From Streptomyces sp. AC558_RSS880 (GTDB lineage: Bacteria > Actinomycetota > Actinomycetes > Streptomycetales > Streptomycetaceae): a stretch of DNA of 64,000 bases. The notes under the pieces are model-generated. The model was not told the DNA's origin and did no database searches. It saw only the letters and a list, made by a program, of their open reading frames with translations. Positions 25,654-36,072 of this stretch are shown one piece after another. How positions within the stretch are numbered: the first letter of the stretch is position 1; every line of letters starts with the position of its first letter. The stretch spans positions 152,657 to 216,656 of the forward strand of contig NZ_JAGMUJ010000191.1 of assembly GCF_019049255.1 (NCBI RefSeq). Direction: 5' to 3'. The translations under genes and the position numbers were made by a program.

Positions 25654-27537
25654 CTACGCCGCCACCGTCTCCTCCGACTGCCGTTCGAACTGGGTGCGGT
25701 ACAGCTCGGCGTAGCGGCCGTCGGCGGCCAGCAGCCGCTCGTGCGTGCCGCGTTCCACGATCCGGCCGGCCTCGACGACCAGGATGAGGTCGGCGGCGCG
25801 GACGGTGGACAGCCGGTGGGCGATCACCACCGCCGTCCTGCCCTCCAGCGCCTCCGTGAGCGCCTCCTGCACGGCCGCCTCGGAGGTGTTGTCCAGGTGG
25901 GCGGTGGCCTCGTCGAGGATGACGACGCGCTGGCGGGCCAGCAGCAGCCGCGCGATGGTCAGGCGCTGGCGTTCACCGCCGGAGAGCCGGTAGCCGCGTT
26001 CGCCGACCACCGTGTCCAGGCCGTCGGGCAGGGCCCGTACGAGGGCGTCGAGGCGGGCGCGGCGCAGGGCGTCCCACAGCTCGGGCTCGCTCGCGTCCGG
26101 CCGGGCCAGCAGCAGATTGGCGCGGACCGTGTCGTGGAAGAGATGACCGTCCTGGGTGACCATGCCGAGAGTGGCGCGCAGGGAGGCGGCGGTCAGGTCG
26201 CGGACGTCGACGCCGCCCACGCGCACGGCGCCGGCGTCGACGTCGTACAGCCGTGGCAGCAGCTGGGCGATGGTCGACTTGCCCGCGCCGGAGGAGCCGA
26301 CGAGGGCGACGGTCCGCCCGGGTTCGGCGCGGAAGGAGATGCCGTGCAGGACTTCGTCGCCCCCGCGCGGGTCGAGGGACGCGACCTCCTCCAGGGAGGC
26401 CAGGGAGACCTTGTCGGCGGACGGGTAGCCGAAGCGGACGTCGTCGAACTCGACGGAGACCGGGCCCTCGGGCACCTCCCGCGCGTCCGGCTTCTCCCTG
26501 ATGAGCGGCTCGAGGTCCAGGACCTCGAAGACCCGCTCGAAGCTGACCAGCGCGCTCATCACCTCCACCCGTGCCCCGGCGAGCGAGGTGAGCGGCGCGT
26601 ACAGCCGGGTCAGCAGCAGCGCCAGCGCCACGACGGCGCCCGGCTCCAGGGTGCCGCCGAGGGCGAGCCGGCCGCCGAGGCCGTAGACCAGGGCGAGGGC
26701 GAGGGCGGAGACGAGGGTCAGCGCGGTGATGAACACCGTCTGCGCCGTGGCCGTGCGGACGCCGATGTCCCGCACCCGGCGGGCGCGCAGCGCGAACTGG
26801 GCGGACTCCTCCTCGGGGCGTCCGAACAGCTTGACCAGGGTGGCGCCGGGTGCGGAGAACCGCTCGGTCATACGGGTGCCCATGGCCGCGTTCAGGGCGG
26901 CGGCCTCGCGCTGCATCCCGGCCATGCGGCAGCCCATGCGGCGGGCCGGGACCACGAACACCGGCAGCAGGACCAGCGCGAGCAGGGTGATCTGCCAGGA
27001 CAGGGTGAGCATCACGGCGAGGGCGAGCACGAGGGTGACCAGGTTGCCGACCACGGTCGACAGGATGGTGCTGAAGGCCCGCTGGGCGCCGATGACGTCG
27101 TTGTTGAGACGGGAGACGAGCGCTCCCGTACGCGTGCGGGTGAAGAACGCGACCGGCATCCGCTGCACGTGGTCGAAGACCGCGGTCCGCAGGTCGAGGA
27201 TGAGTTCCTCCCCGAGGGCCGCCGAGAGTCTGCGGCCGAGTACGCCGAGCGCCGCCTCCACGACCGCGATCAGCGCGATGAGCAGGGCCAGGCGGACCAC
27301 CGTGCCCCCGTCGCCGCCCGAGACGATGGTGTCCATGACGCGCCCGGCGAGCACGGGGGTGGCGACGGCGAGCGCCGCGGTCGCCGTGCCGAGGAGCACG
27401 ACCAGGGTCAGCCGGCGGCGGTGGGGGCGGGCGAAGGCGCCGATCCGGTGCAGTGTCGCCCTGGTGAGGGGGCGGTGCTCGTCCTCCGCGGTCATGACGC
27501 CGCGCAGCTGTGTCCACGCTGTGGTCTCCATGCTCAT
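25654..27537 (-). CDS. ABC exporter, fused membrane and ATPase domains
   Basis: Type IV (exporter-fold) ABC half-transporter of 627 residues, presumably a homodimer. Six spans lie between residues 40 and 320. The ATPase shows Walker A GSSGAGKST, Q-loop MVTQDGHLFHD, signature LSGGERQRL, Walker B VVILDEATAHLD and the H-loop AHRLSTV. A SoxR-type operator inside a promoter with a 19-bp spacer ends 7 nt before this ATG, so the message may be leaderless. SCO7008, a SoxR-controlled ABC transporter of S. coelicolor, is the likely counterpart from memory. Substrate inferred: redox-active or toxic metabolites. Confidence 0.9.
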   Translation of the reverse strand: MSMETTAWTQLRGVMTAEDEHRPLTRATLHRIGAFARPHRRRLTLVVLLGTATAALAVATPVLAGRVMDTIVSGGDGGTVVRLALLIALIAVVEAALGVLGRRLSAALGEELILDLRTAVFDHVQRMPVAFFTRTRTGALVSRLNNDVIGAQRAFSTILSTVVGNLVTLVLALAVMLTLSWQITLLALVLLPVFVVPARRMGCRMAGMQREAAALNAAMGTRMTERFSAPGATLVKLFGRPEEESAQFALRARRVRDIGVRTATAQTVFITALTLVSALALALVYGLGGRLALGGTLEPGAVVALALLLTRLYAPLTSLAGARVEVMSALVSFERVFEVLDLEPLIREKPDAREVPEGPVSVEFDDVRFGYPSADKVSLASLEEVASLDPRGGDEVLHGISFRAEPGRTVALVGSSGAGKSTIAQLLPRLYDVDAGAVRVGGVDVRDLTAASLRATLGMVTQDGHLFHDTVRANLLLARPDASEPELWDALRRARLDALVRALPDGLDTVVGERGYRLSGGERQRLTIARLLLARQRVVILDEATAHLDNTSEAAVQEALTEALEGRTAVVIAHRLSTVRAADLILVVEAGRIVERGTHERLLAADGRYAELYRTQFERQSEETVAA

Positions 27538-27544
27538 GTAAGCG

Positions 27545-27575
27545 AAGGTAGAACCTCAAGCATGATTGAGGTCAA
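27545..27575 (-). promoter_or_regulatory. SoxR-type box in a MerR-spaced promoter
   Basis: CCTCAAGCATGATTGAGG (27554-27571) matches the SoxR consensus CCTCAAGTTAACTTGAGG at every arm position but one. Read on the minus strand, TTGACC and TACCTT lie 19 bp apart around it, the over-long spacing used by MerR/SoxR activators. The -10 element ends 7 nt before the exporter ATG. Confidence 0.82.
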
Positions 27576-27669
27576 GGGCGGCCCGGGCCCGCTCCCCCGG
27601 CCGCTGCCCAGCCGTAAGCGGACGTCCGGGCCGGTGCAACCCGCCGTTGGTGCGCGGCGGTCAGGCTCG

Positions 27670-28605
27670 GTGGATGTGACGGGGACGATCCGCCGGATCC
27701 TGATGGTGTTGCCGCTGCTGCTCGTGACCGTGGTCGCGGTGCGGCACCGGTCGGTGCTGGCCGAGGGGTTCGGCCAGCTGGGGACCGCCCGGTGGCCCTG
27801 GCTGCTCGCCGCGGCCGGCGCCACCTGTCTGACCTGGGTGGCGGCCGCGTGCACCCGGCAGGGCGCGGTCCCCGAACGGCTGCCCGCGCGGCGGCTGCTG
27901 GCCACGCAGTTCGCGGCGGGTGCCGCGAACCACCTGCTGCCGACGGGGCTGGGCGCGAGCGCGGTCAATCTGCGGTTCATGACGGTGTGCGGGCTGCCGG
28001 CGGCCCGCTCCTCGGCCGCCCTGGCGCTGTATCTGCTGGCGGAGTCCGTCGGCCGGGTGGGGCTGCTGGCCGTCCTGCTCGTGGCGTTCCCCGGCGCGCT
28101 GCGGTTCGGCTCCCTGCTGCCCGCGGGGTGGTTCGGCCCGCTGCTGCTCGCGGCCGGTGCGGTGGTGGTCGTCGCGGCGGTCGTGCTCGCGGCCGTACGG
28201 CGACTGCGGTCGGTGGTGCGGTCGTTCCTGCGGACGGCGCTGGGCGAGGCGCGGTCGGTGCACGCCCTGCCCTCCCGGGCGCTGGCGCTGTGGGGCGGGG
28301 CGCTGGCCTTCCCCGCGCTGCAGGCGGCCGCGCTGGTGCTGGTGGGGCTGGCGTTCGGGCTGTCGGTGCCGCCGGCCCACATGGCGGTGGCGTATCTGGC
28401 GGCGACGGTCGCGGTGGCGCTGGTGCCCACTCCGGGCGGGATCGGCTCGGTGGAGGCGGCGTTGATCGTGGCGCTGGTGGCGGTGGGCGGGGCCGCCGCG
28501 GTGGCCACGGCGGTGGTGCTGGTCTTCCGGATCATCACGGTGTGGCTGCCGCTGCTGCCGGGGGCGTTGACCCTGGGCGCGCTGGTGCGGCTGAAGGTGA
28601 TCTGA
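27670..28605 (+). CDS. LPG-synthase-type (UPF0104) membrane protein
   Basis: Integral membrane protein of 311 residues with about seven or eight spans and the family signs HLLPTGLGASAVNLRFM and VALVPTPGGIGSVEAALI. It belongs to the flippase-like membrane region of lysylphosphatidylglycerol synthases without the C-terminal transferase domain. The start is uncertain: GTG at 27670 avoids overlapping the SoxR-type promoter, whereas an in-frame ATG at 27562 lies inside it. Function unknown, probably lipid handling. Confidence 0.8.
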   Translation: MDVTGTIRRILMVLPLLLVTVVAVRHRSVLAEGFGQLGTARWPWLLAAAGATCLTWVAAACTRQGAVPERLPARRLLATQFAAGAANHLLPTGLGASAVNLRFMTVCGLPAARSSAALALYLLAESVGRVGLLAVLLVAFPGALRFGSLLPAGWFGPLLLAAGAVVVVAAVVLAAVRRLRSVVRSFLRTALGEARSVHALPSRALALWGGALAFPALQAAALVLVGLAFGLSVPPAHMAVAYLAATVAVALVPTPGGIGSVEAALIVALVAVGGAAAVATAVVLVFRIITVWLPLLPGALTLGALVRLKVI

Positions 28606-28816
28606 CCGGCGGGTTCCGGCCCTCGGTCCGTGCACGGGACCGTGCGGCCGGGCGTGGTGCGAACAGCTCTGCGGAATACGGCAGGATGAGCGATCGCGCC
28701 GACCGCGGGTCAGGGACGGCCGGCGCGACGTACATCCCGTAGAAATCGAGCAGGTGACGACACGTGACACGACTTCACATACGGCCGTCGGCCAGGGCGT
28801 TCGCCGGGGGTGAGCG

Positions 28817-29926
28817 GTGACCCGCGCGCTCACCGGCCACGACCTGCTGTACGCCGGCATCGCCCTCGCGGCCGGCCTGCTGGCGGCGTTCCTGCTGCGG
28901 ATGCTGCTGCGCTGGCTGGGCCGGCACGCGGACCGCACCCGCTGGCACGGGGACGACGTCCTCGTGGACGCGCTGCGCATGATCGCGCCGTGGGCGGCGA
29001 TCGCGGGCGGTGCGGCCTCCGCCGCGGCGGCGCTGCCGCTGACCCGCACCGTGCAGCACAACGTCAACCAGACGCTGACGCTGATGGTCATCTTCGCCGC
29101 GACGATCTCGGCGGCCCGGGTGGTGGCGGGGCTGGTGCGCTCGGTCACCCAGTCCCGCTCCGGTGTCGCCGGGTCGGCGACCATCTTCATGAACATCACC
29201 CGGATCCTGGTCCTGGCGATCGGTTTCCTGGTGGGGCTGCAGACGCTGGGCATCTCGATCGCCCCGATGCTCACCGCCCTCGGCGTCGGCGGTCTGGCGG
29301 TCGCGCTGGCGCTGCAGGACACGCTCGCCAACCTGTTCGCGGGCATCCACATCCTCGCCTCCAAGACCGTGCAGCCCGGGGACTACATCCAGCTGAGCAG
29401 CGGCGAGGAGGGCTACGTCGAGGACATCAACTGGCGCCAGACGACCGTCCGCAACCTGTCCAACAACCTGGTGGTCATCCCGAACGCGCAGCTCGCCAAG
29501 ACGAACATGACCAACTTCATGCGTCCCGAGCAGCAGCTGACCATCCTGGTGCAGGCCGGGGTGTCGTACGACAGCGACCTGGAGCAGGTGGAGCGGGTCA
29601 CCATGGAGGTCGTCGCCGAGGTGATGACGGAGATCACCGGCGCCGTGCCGGAGCACGAGCCCGCGGTGCGTTTCCACACCTTCGGGGACTCCCGCATCGG
29701 CTTCACCGTCATCCTGGGCGTCGGCGAGTTCAGCGACCAGTACCGGATCAAGCACGAGTTCATCAAGCGCCTGCACCGGCGCTACCGCGAGGAGGGCATC
29801 CGCATCCCGTCGCCGGCGCGGACGGTGGCGCTCCAGCAGGGCTCCGTGGTCTTCCCCCAGCAGCGCGGCACGGACTCCGCGACGGACTCCGCACCGGACG
29901 ACATGACCACCGCCCGGCCCATCTGA
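28817..29926 (+). CDS. MscS-family mechanosensitive channel
   Basis: Small-conductance-type channel protein, 369 residues. Four predicted spans; the pore-lining helix reads LTALGVGGLAVALALQDTLA, followed by the beta domain (VQPGDYIQLSSGEEGYVEDI, NNLVVIPNAQLAKT) and the alpha/beta vestibule. GTG start with GGGGGTGAG upstream. Release of solutes under osmotic down-shock is the family role. It stands alone on the plus strand before the isocitrate dehydrogenase gene. Confidence 0.92.
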   Translation: MTRALTGHDLLYAGIALAAGLLAAFLLRMLLRWLGRHADRTRWHGDDVLVDALRMIAPWAAIAGGAASAAAALPLTRTVQHNVNQTLTLMVIFAATISAARVVAGLVRSVTQSRSGVAGSATIFMNITRILVLAIGFLVGLQTLGISIAPMLTALGVGGLAVALALQDTLANLFAGIHILASKTVQPGDYIQLSSGEEGYVEDINWRQTTVRNLSNNLVVIPNAQLAKTNMTNFMRPEQQLTILVQAGVSYDSDLEQVERVTMEVVAEVMTEITGAVPEHEPAVRFHTFGDSRIGFTVILGVGEFSDQYRIKHEFIKRLHRRYREEGIRIPSPARTVALQQGSVVFPQQRGTDSATDSAPDDMTTARPI

Positions 29927-30030
29927 GCCCACCGTCCCGGGTGATCTCCCGCCGCGCCGGAAGGACCGTGGCGGGAGGTCGGCCGGAAGTCGGCGCGGAC
30001 CCCTGTCGAGCCCCGGTCGATCACGAGATA

Positions 30031-30044
30031 TCTTGATGTCGAGC
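30031..30044. promoter_or_regulatory. Dyad upstream of isocitrate dehydrogenase
   Basis: TCTTGATGTCGAGC, next to GAGATATC, forms an imperfect palindrome (TCTTGA / TCGAG-C) 30 bp before the GTG start. It is the only AT-rich spot in the leader. A regulator site is possible; the regulator is unknown to me. Confidence 0.4.
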
Positions 30045-30073
30045 AATGTTGCAGACGTGGAGCGGAGCACCCG

Positions 30074-32293
<2,220 letters not shown>

Positions 32294-32309
32294 CGCGGGC
32301 AGCCCACGC

Positions 32310-32349
32310 GCTCCGCCCCGGCCGGCCATGCGCCCGGCCGGGGCGGAGC
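32310..32349 (+). terminator. Terminator of isocitrate dehydrogenase
   Basis: A perfect 16-bp stem GCTCCGCCCCGGCCGG / CCGGCCGGGGCGGAGC with an 8-nt loop, beginning 17 bp after the stop codon. Confidence 0.9.
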
Positions 32350-32429
32350 CGTCTCCCGGGGGCGTTGTCAGTGCCGTGTGGCATCTTGATCATGTCGTGC
32401 ACCACCGAGAATGCCCCTGGAGCAGCCGT

Positions 32430-33227
32430 ATGACCGATGTGCCGTCCTCCTTCGAGTTCGTCTCCGGTGATCCGGACTCCCCCGTGATCCTGCATGTGCC
32501 GCATTCCGCCCGGGAGATACCGGGGGACGTACGGGCCGGGATCGTGCTGGAGGACGCCGGTCTCGAGCGGGAGCTGGACCACATCACCGACTCGCACACC
32601 GCGTCGATCGCCGAGGCGGCGGCCCGGGCGGCCGGTGTCGCGCCGTGGCGGTTCGTGAACCGGTTGTCGCGGCTGGTCGTCGACCCCGAGCGGTTCCCGG
32701 ACGAGCGGGAGGAGATGCTGGCCGTCGGCATGGGCGCGGTCTACACGCGGACCACGCACAAGGACGTGCTGCGGCCCGACGGGTTCGACGCCGAGCCGCT
32801 GATCGAGCGGTACTTCCGCCCGTACGCGCGGGCGATGACGGAGGCCGTCACCGACCGGCTCGCGGCGACCGGCCGGGCCGTGATCATCGACGTGCACTCG
32901 TACCCGAGCGCCCCGCTGCCCTACGAGCTGCACGGCGACGGTCCGCGGCCGGAGGTCTGCCTGGGCACCGACTCCTTCCACACCCCGCCCGGGCTGCTCG
33001 CCGCCGCCCGCGAGGCGTTCGCGCCGTGCGGGGAGACGGGGCTGGACAGCCCGTTCGCCGGGACGTACGTACCGCTGGAGTTCTACGGCAAGCGGGCGGA
33101 GGTGTCCGCCCTGATGGTGGAGATCCGCCGGGACACCTACATGACCGAGCCGGGCGGCCCCGCGGGAGAGGGCCTGTCCCGCCTCGCCTCGGCCCTCGCC
33201 ACCCTGATCGACGCGGCCTCCCGCTGA
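32430..33227 (+). CDS. N-formylglutamate amidohydrolase family protein
   Basis: Zinc-dependent hydrolase fold of 265 residues. Family motifs: ILHVPHSAREIP near the N-terminus, NRLSRLVVDPERF, VIIDVHSYPS and VSALMVEIRRDTYM. The known reaction is N-formylglutamate to formate and glutamate in histidine breakdown, but no hut genes are nearby, so the real substrate is open. ATG at 32430 is chosen for GGAG 7 nt upstream. Single gene between two terminator-like structures. Confidence 0.87.
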   Translation: MTDVPSSFEFVSGDPDSPVILHVPHSAREIPGDVRAGIVLEDAGLERELDHITDSHTASIAEAAARAAGVAPWRFVNRLSRLVVDPERFPDEREEMLAVGMGAVYTRTTHKDVLRPDGFDAEPLIERYFRPYARAMTEAVTDRLAATGRAVIIDVHSYPSAPLPYELHGDGPRPEVCLGTDSFHTPPGLLAAAREAFAPCGETGLDSPFAGTYVPLEFYGKRAEVSALMVEIRRDTYMTEPGGPAGEGLSRLASALATLIDAASR

Positions 33228-33238
33228 CACCGGCGCAT

Positions 33239-33294
33239 ATCAGCCCCTCCGGCGTTCGAGGAGCGGGGGTCCGGGGGCAGCGCCCCCGGGGGGA
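33239..33294. repeat. Dispersed Streptomyces intergenic repeat
   Basis: The run from ATCAGCCCCTCCGGCGTTCG to the hairpin CCGGGGGC-AGC-GCCCCCGG is a pattern I recognise from many Streptomyces intergenic regions. Here it may also act as the terminator of the preceding gene. Confidence 0.6.
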
Positions 33295-33439
33295 CGGGGA
33301 CGGGAACGGGAAGGGGCGGCGGGGGCGATGAACCCGGCCCCCGCGCAACAGCGGCTGCCCACCCGCCGCGCAGTGCCCTCGAAGGGCCGGGAGTCCGTGG
33401 GCGGGCCCGGTCGGACCCCCGGTTCCAGGCCCGGCGGGG

Positions 33440-33910
33440 TCATGCGCGGAGCCACTCCGTGACGACCACGTCGTCGTCGGTGCGCAGGCGCAGGGCGAAG
33501 GGGCCGGAGGGCGGGGTGGCGGTGGTGAAGCGGCCCAGGTCGTCGGTGGTGAGCGGGACGGTGGTCTGCGGGCCGCCGAGCACCTCGACGCGGGCCGGCC
33601 GGGGCGGCAGCACCTGGCCCATCAGGCCCTCCGCGGTCACCTCGACGTCCAGCGTCACCTCACCGGCGGTGAAGGTGAGCATGCGCGGCACGTCCGTGGC
33701 GCCCCTGACCGGGATGGCGTCGACCAGCGAGTCGAAGGTCAGCTCGGCCACGCGGGCGTCGAGGTCGTGCAGCGCGTAGGCGTCGACGGCGATCTGCAGC
33801 AGGGCGGGAGGCAGCGGGTCCAGGACGGCTGCCGCCTGCCGGAGTTCCTCCTCCAGCAGCCCGTCGTCGAAGTCCGCGTCGAATCCCGCGTCGTCGGTCA
33901 TGTCGTTCAC
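33440..33910 (-). CDS. Companion protein of the ECF sigma factor
   Basis: Soluble 156-residue protein; no family recognised with certainty. Residues 1-60 are acidic and helical (FDDGLLEEELRQAAAVL, then IAVDAYALHDLDARVAELTF); the remainder is a predicted beta-sandwich (FTAGEVTLDVEVTAEG, RVEVLGGPQTTVPLTTDDLG) like a carboxypeptidase-regulatory or fibronectin fold. The GTG at 33910 overlaps the sigma-factor stop as GTGA, so both are co-translated. A cytoplasmic partner translated from the sigma transcript could be an anti-sigma factor, but no zinc motif or membrane span is present. That role is inference. Confidence 0.7.
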   Translation of the reverse strand: MNDMTDDAGFDADFDDGLLEEELRQAAAVLDPLPPALLQIAVDAYALHDLDARVAELTFDSLVDAIPVRGATDVPRMLTFTAGEVTLDVEVTAEGLMGQVLPPRPARVEVLGGPQTTVPLTTDDLGRFTTATPPSGPFALRLRTDDDVVVTEWLRA

Positions 33911-34482
33911 ATCGTCCCCCGTGCCTCGAGCCGGGCCCGCAGCCGGCGCAGACAGCGCTGGCGCAGCGGCCCGATGCTGCCCACCGCGATGTCGAGCGCG
34001 GCGGACACCTCCTGATAACTGGGCGGCGGCGAGGCGATCAGCACCCGCAGCAACTGCCTGCACCGCTCGCCCAGTTCCTCGAACTCCTGCCACAGCCGTC
34101 GCACGCGTTCGCTCTGCGCCGCGGCCTCCTCCGCCTCCAGCAGCGACTGCTCCGGCGCACCGTCCTCGCTGACCCGGTCCAGCAGCTGCGGATCGTCCGT
34201 CAGCATCAGCCGTCGCGCGTTCCTGTGCACCTTCAGGCACTCGTGCCGCGCGGTACTGGCCAGCCAGGAGCCCGTCTTGTCGGGTTCCCGGATCCGCCCC
34301 AGGTGCTGGGCGAAACGGAACCACACGGTCTGGTAGACCTCGTGCGCGTCGGCGTCGGAGAGCCGGTGCGCGCGCACCACGGACCACACCAGTGGGCCCA
34401 GCCCTTCCACGATCGCCTTCCAGGCCGCCGCGTCGCCGTCGACAGCGGACCGGACCAACGCGCCGACTTCACTACGCTCCAC
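33907..34482 (-). CDS. ECF-type sigma factor
   Basis: Sigma-70 family factor of 191 residues with regions 2 and 4 only. Region 2: AWKAIVEGLGPLVWSVVRAH, YQTVWFRFAQHLGRI; region 4: PPSYQEVSAALDIAVGSIGP and RQRCLRRLRARLE. The GTG at 34482 follows GAGGGG by 7 nt. It lies between the subtilase (59 bp upstream, same strand) and the overlapping companion gene. No classical membrane anti-sigma factor gene adjoins, which together with the flanking proteases suggests a proteolysis-linked switch. Confidence 0.9.
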   Translation of the reverse strand: MERSEVGALVRSAVDGDAAAWKAIVEGLGPLVWSVVRAHRLSDADAHEVYQTVWFRFAQHLGRIREPDKTGSWLASTARHECLKVHRNARRLMLTDDPQLLDRVSEDGAPEQSLLEAEEAAAQSERVRRLWQEFEELGERCRQLLRVLIASPPPSYQEVSAALDIAVGSIGPLRQRCLRRLRARLEARGTM

Positions 34483-34541
34483 GGTCCCACCCCTCGTGTA
34501 CGGCACGTCATCGTACGCCGTGGAGGGGAGGACTCCGGTCC

Positions 34542-35972
34542 TCATGCCCGTGCCGAGGGTGGTGAGACCTGCACGGGGCGCCAAGTGGGCGGAAGGAGCG
34601 CGGGGACGTGCGCCCCGCGCACTTGCGCGTACTCGGTGGTGGCGTCGAGCAGTTGCCGGCGGGCCTTGCGCGGGTCGGTCTCCGCCTGCGCGGTCATGTG
34701 GGCGGCGACCATGCCGACGGCGACGGGGGTGGCGAACGAGGTTCCGCTCCACTGGGCGAGCCCCTCGAACATCACCTGGTCCGGCTTGCCGGAGCCGCCG
34801 TCCTCGCTCAACACGCCGGTGTGGCGCGGGTGGTGACACGTACAGGTGTACGTGAAGCCGTAGCGGCAGGCGTCGTAGGTGGAGTGCTGGTACACGTACG
34901 GGACGGGCGTGTCGAAGCCGGTGAGGGCGCTGGTGAGGCGCTCGCCGGGGGCGTAGGCCTTCACCCAGCCGCCGTGGTTGCTGAAGCAGGCGCCGAACTC
35001 GCCGTCCCCGCGCAGCGCGCCGACGGACAGCACGACGTTCTCGTAGCCGGGCAGATCGGCGTAGGCGGCGGGCCAGAAGGGCGTGGCGCTGCCGTTGTTG
35101 CCGGCGGCGGCGACCAGCAGGGTGGGCCGCTCGCGCAGCTCCCGCATGAAGGCGTCGACGCCGAGGAGTCCGTCGGTGCGGCCGTTGGAGGTGCCGGCGG
35201 AGAGGCTGATGACGTCGGGCCAGCCGCCCTGGTCGACGGCCTCGAAGAGCTTCTCGCCGAACTCGGACTCCAGGACCGCGCCCGCGTCGTTCAGCGTGCC
35301 CCGGACGGTGATGTCGGTGTTGGGGGCGACGGCGGCGACGAGTCCGGCGATGAACGTGCCGTGCCCGCAGTACTGCTTCAGGACGCCGTCCTCCCCGCAC
35401 TCCTCGGCCTGGGCGTCGCCGTGGGTGTGGGCGAGCGGCGGGTAGGAGCGGTGGTCGTGCATGAGGCCGGTGTCGATGACGAGCACGCCGACGGCGGTGT
35501 CCGGGTCGTGCGCGGCGTCGGCGGCGGCCGGGTTGGGCTGCCCGCCGCGCGGTACGGGCACGGGCTCGTCGCCCGGGCAGGCGTTGACCGCGATCGACAC
35601 CACGTGGTTGCGGCTGATCAGCCGGCGTCCGGCACGGCCCTCGGCCGCCGACAGCGCGCGCAGCGCTCCCGCGACCGCCGGGTCGCCGCTGCCGTCGCCC
35701 TGGCCGGGGTCGGCGACCCGGATGCGGGTGATGCCGGAGCGGTTGGTCTCCGGGCTCGTCCGGCGCACCTGGTCCGGGGTGAGGCCGGCGAACGTGGTGA
35801 AGTGCTGTCGCACGGTGTCCTCGACGACGCGGGCCTCTTCGCCGTCGCGGGCGAGGACGACGCCCTTCTCGTAGAGGAACTCGCCCGCGTCGTCCGGCCC
35901 CATCGCCAGGGGGACGTCGGGCATCGAGCGCTGGATCTGTGCGAACTGCTCACGGAATCGCTGTGGTGCCAT
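34542..35972 (-). CDS. Cytoplasmic S8 subtilisin-like protease
   Basis: Subtilase of 476 residues with an intact triad: Asp167 in VLVIDTGL, His204 in YCGHGTFIAG, Ser412 in WSGTSFATP, and oxyanion Asn in AAAGNNGSA. It has no signal peptide or membrane span, so it should act inside the cell. The first 130 residues may be a prodomain or docking domain. A Cys-rich insertion (CRYGFTYTCTCHH, residues 369-380) before the catalytic serine is unusual. It heads the operon with the sigma factor and lies 100 bp from the divergent TPR-CHAT gene. Confidence 0.92.
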   Translation of the reverse strand: MAPQRFREQFAQIQRSMPDVPLAMGPDDAGEFLYEKGVVLARDGEEARVVEDTVRQHFTTFAGLTPDQVRRTSPETNRSGITRIRVADPGQGDGSGDPAVAGALRALSAAEGRAGRRLISRNHVVSIAVNACPGDEPVPVPRGGQPNPAAADAAHDPDTAVGVLVIDTGLMHDHRSYPPLAHTHGDAQAEECGEDGVLKQYCGHGTFIAGLVAAVAPNTDITVRGTLNDAGAVLESEFGEKLFEAVDQGGWPDVISLSAGTSNGRTDGLLGVDAFMRELRERPTLLVAAAGNNGSATPFWPAAYADLPGYENVVLSVGALRGDGEFGACFSNHGGWVKAYAPGERLTSALTGFDTPVPYVYQHSTYDACRYGFTYTCTCHHPRHTGVLSEDGGSGKPDQVMFEGLAQWSGTSFATPVAVGMVAAHMTAQAETDPRKARRQLLDATTEYAQVRGAHVPALLPPTWRPVQVSPPSARA

Positions 35973-36072
35973 GGCGTGTCCTCCACTGGTGCGACGGCGG
36001 CCGGTGCCGCGGAGCTGTCGTGTATGCAGAGCCGTGGAGCGGGCGTTTGATACAACGTCATACCTGTGAGGC

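Noticed and set aside
25615..27669. Long plus-strand frame ahead of the LPG-synthase-type gene
   Set aside because: Only the part from 27670 carries membrane spans; the rest mirrors the ABC exporter on the other strand.
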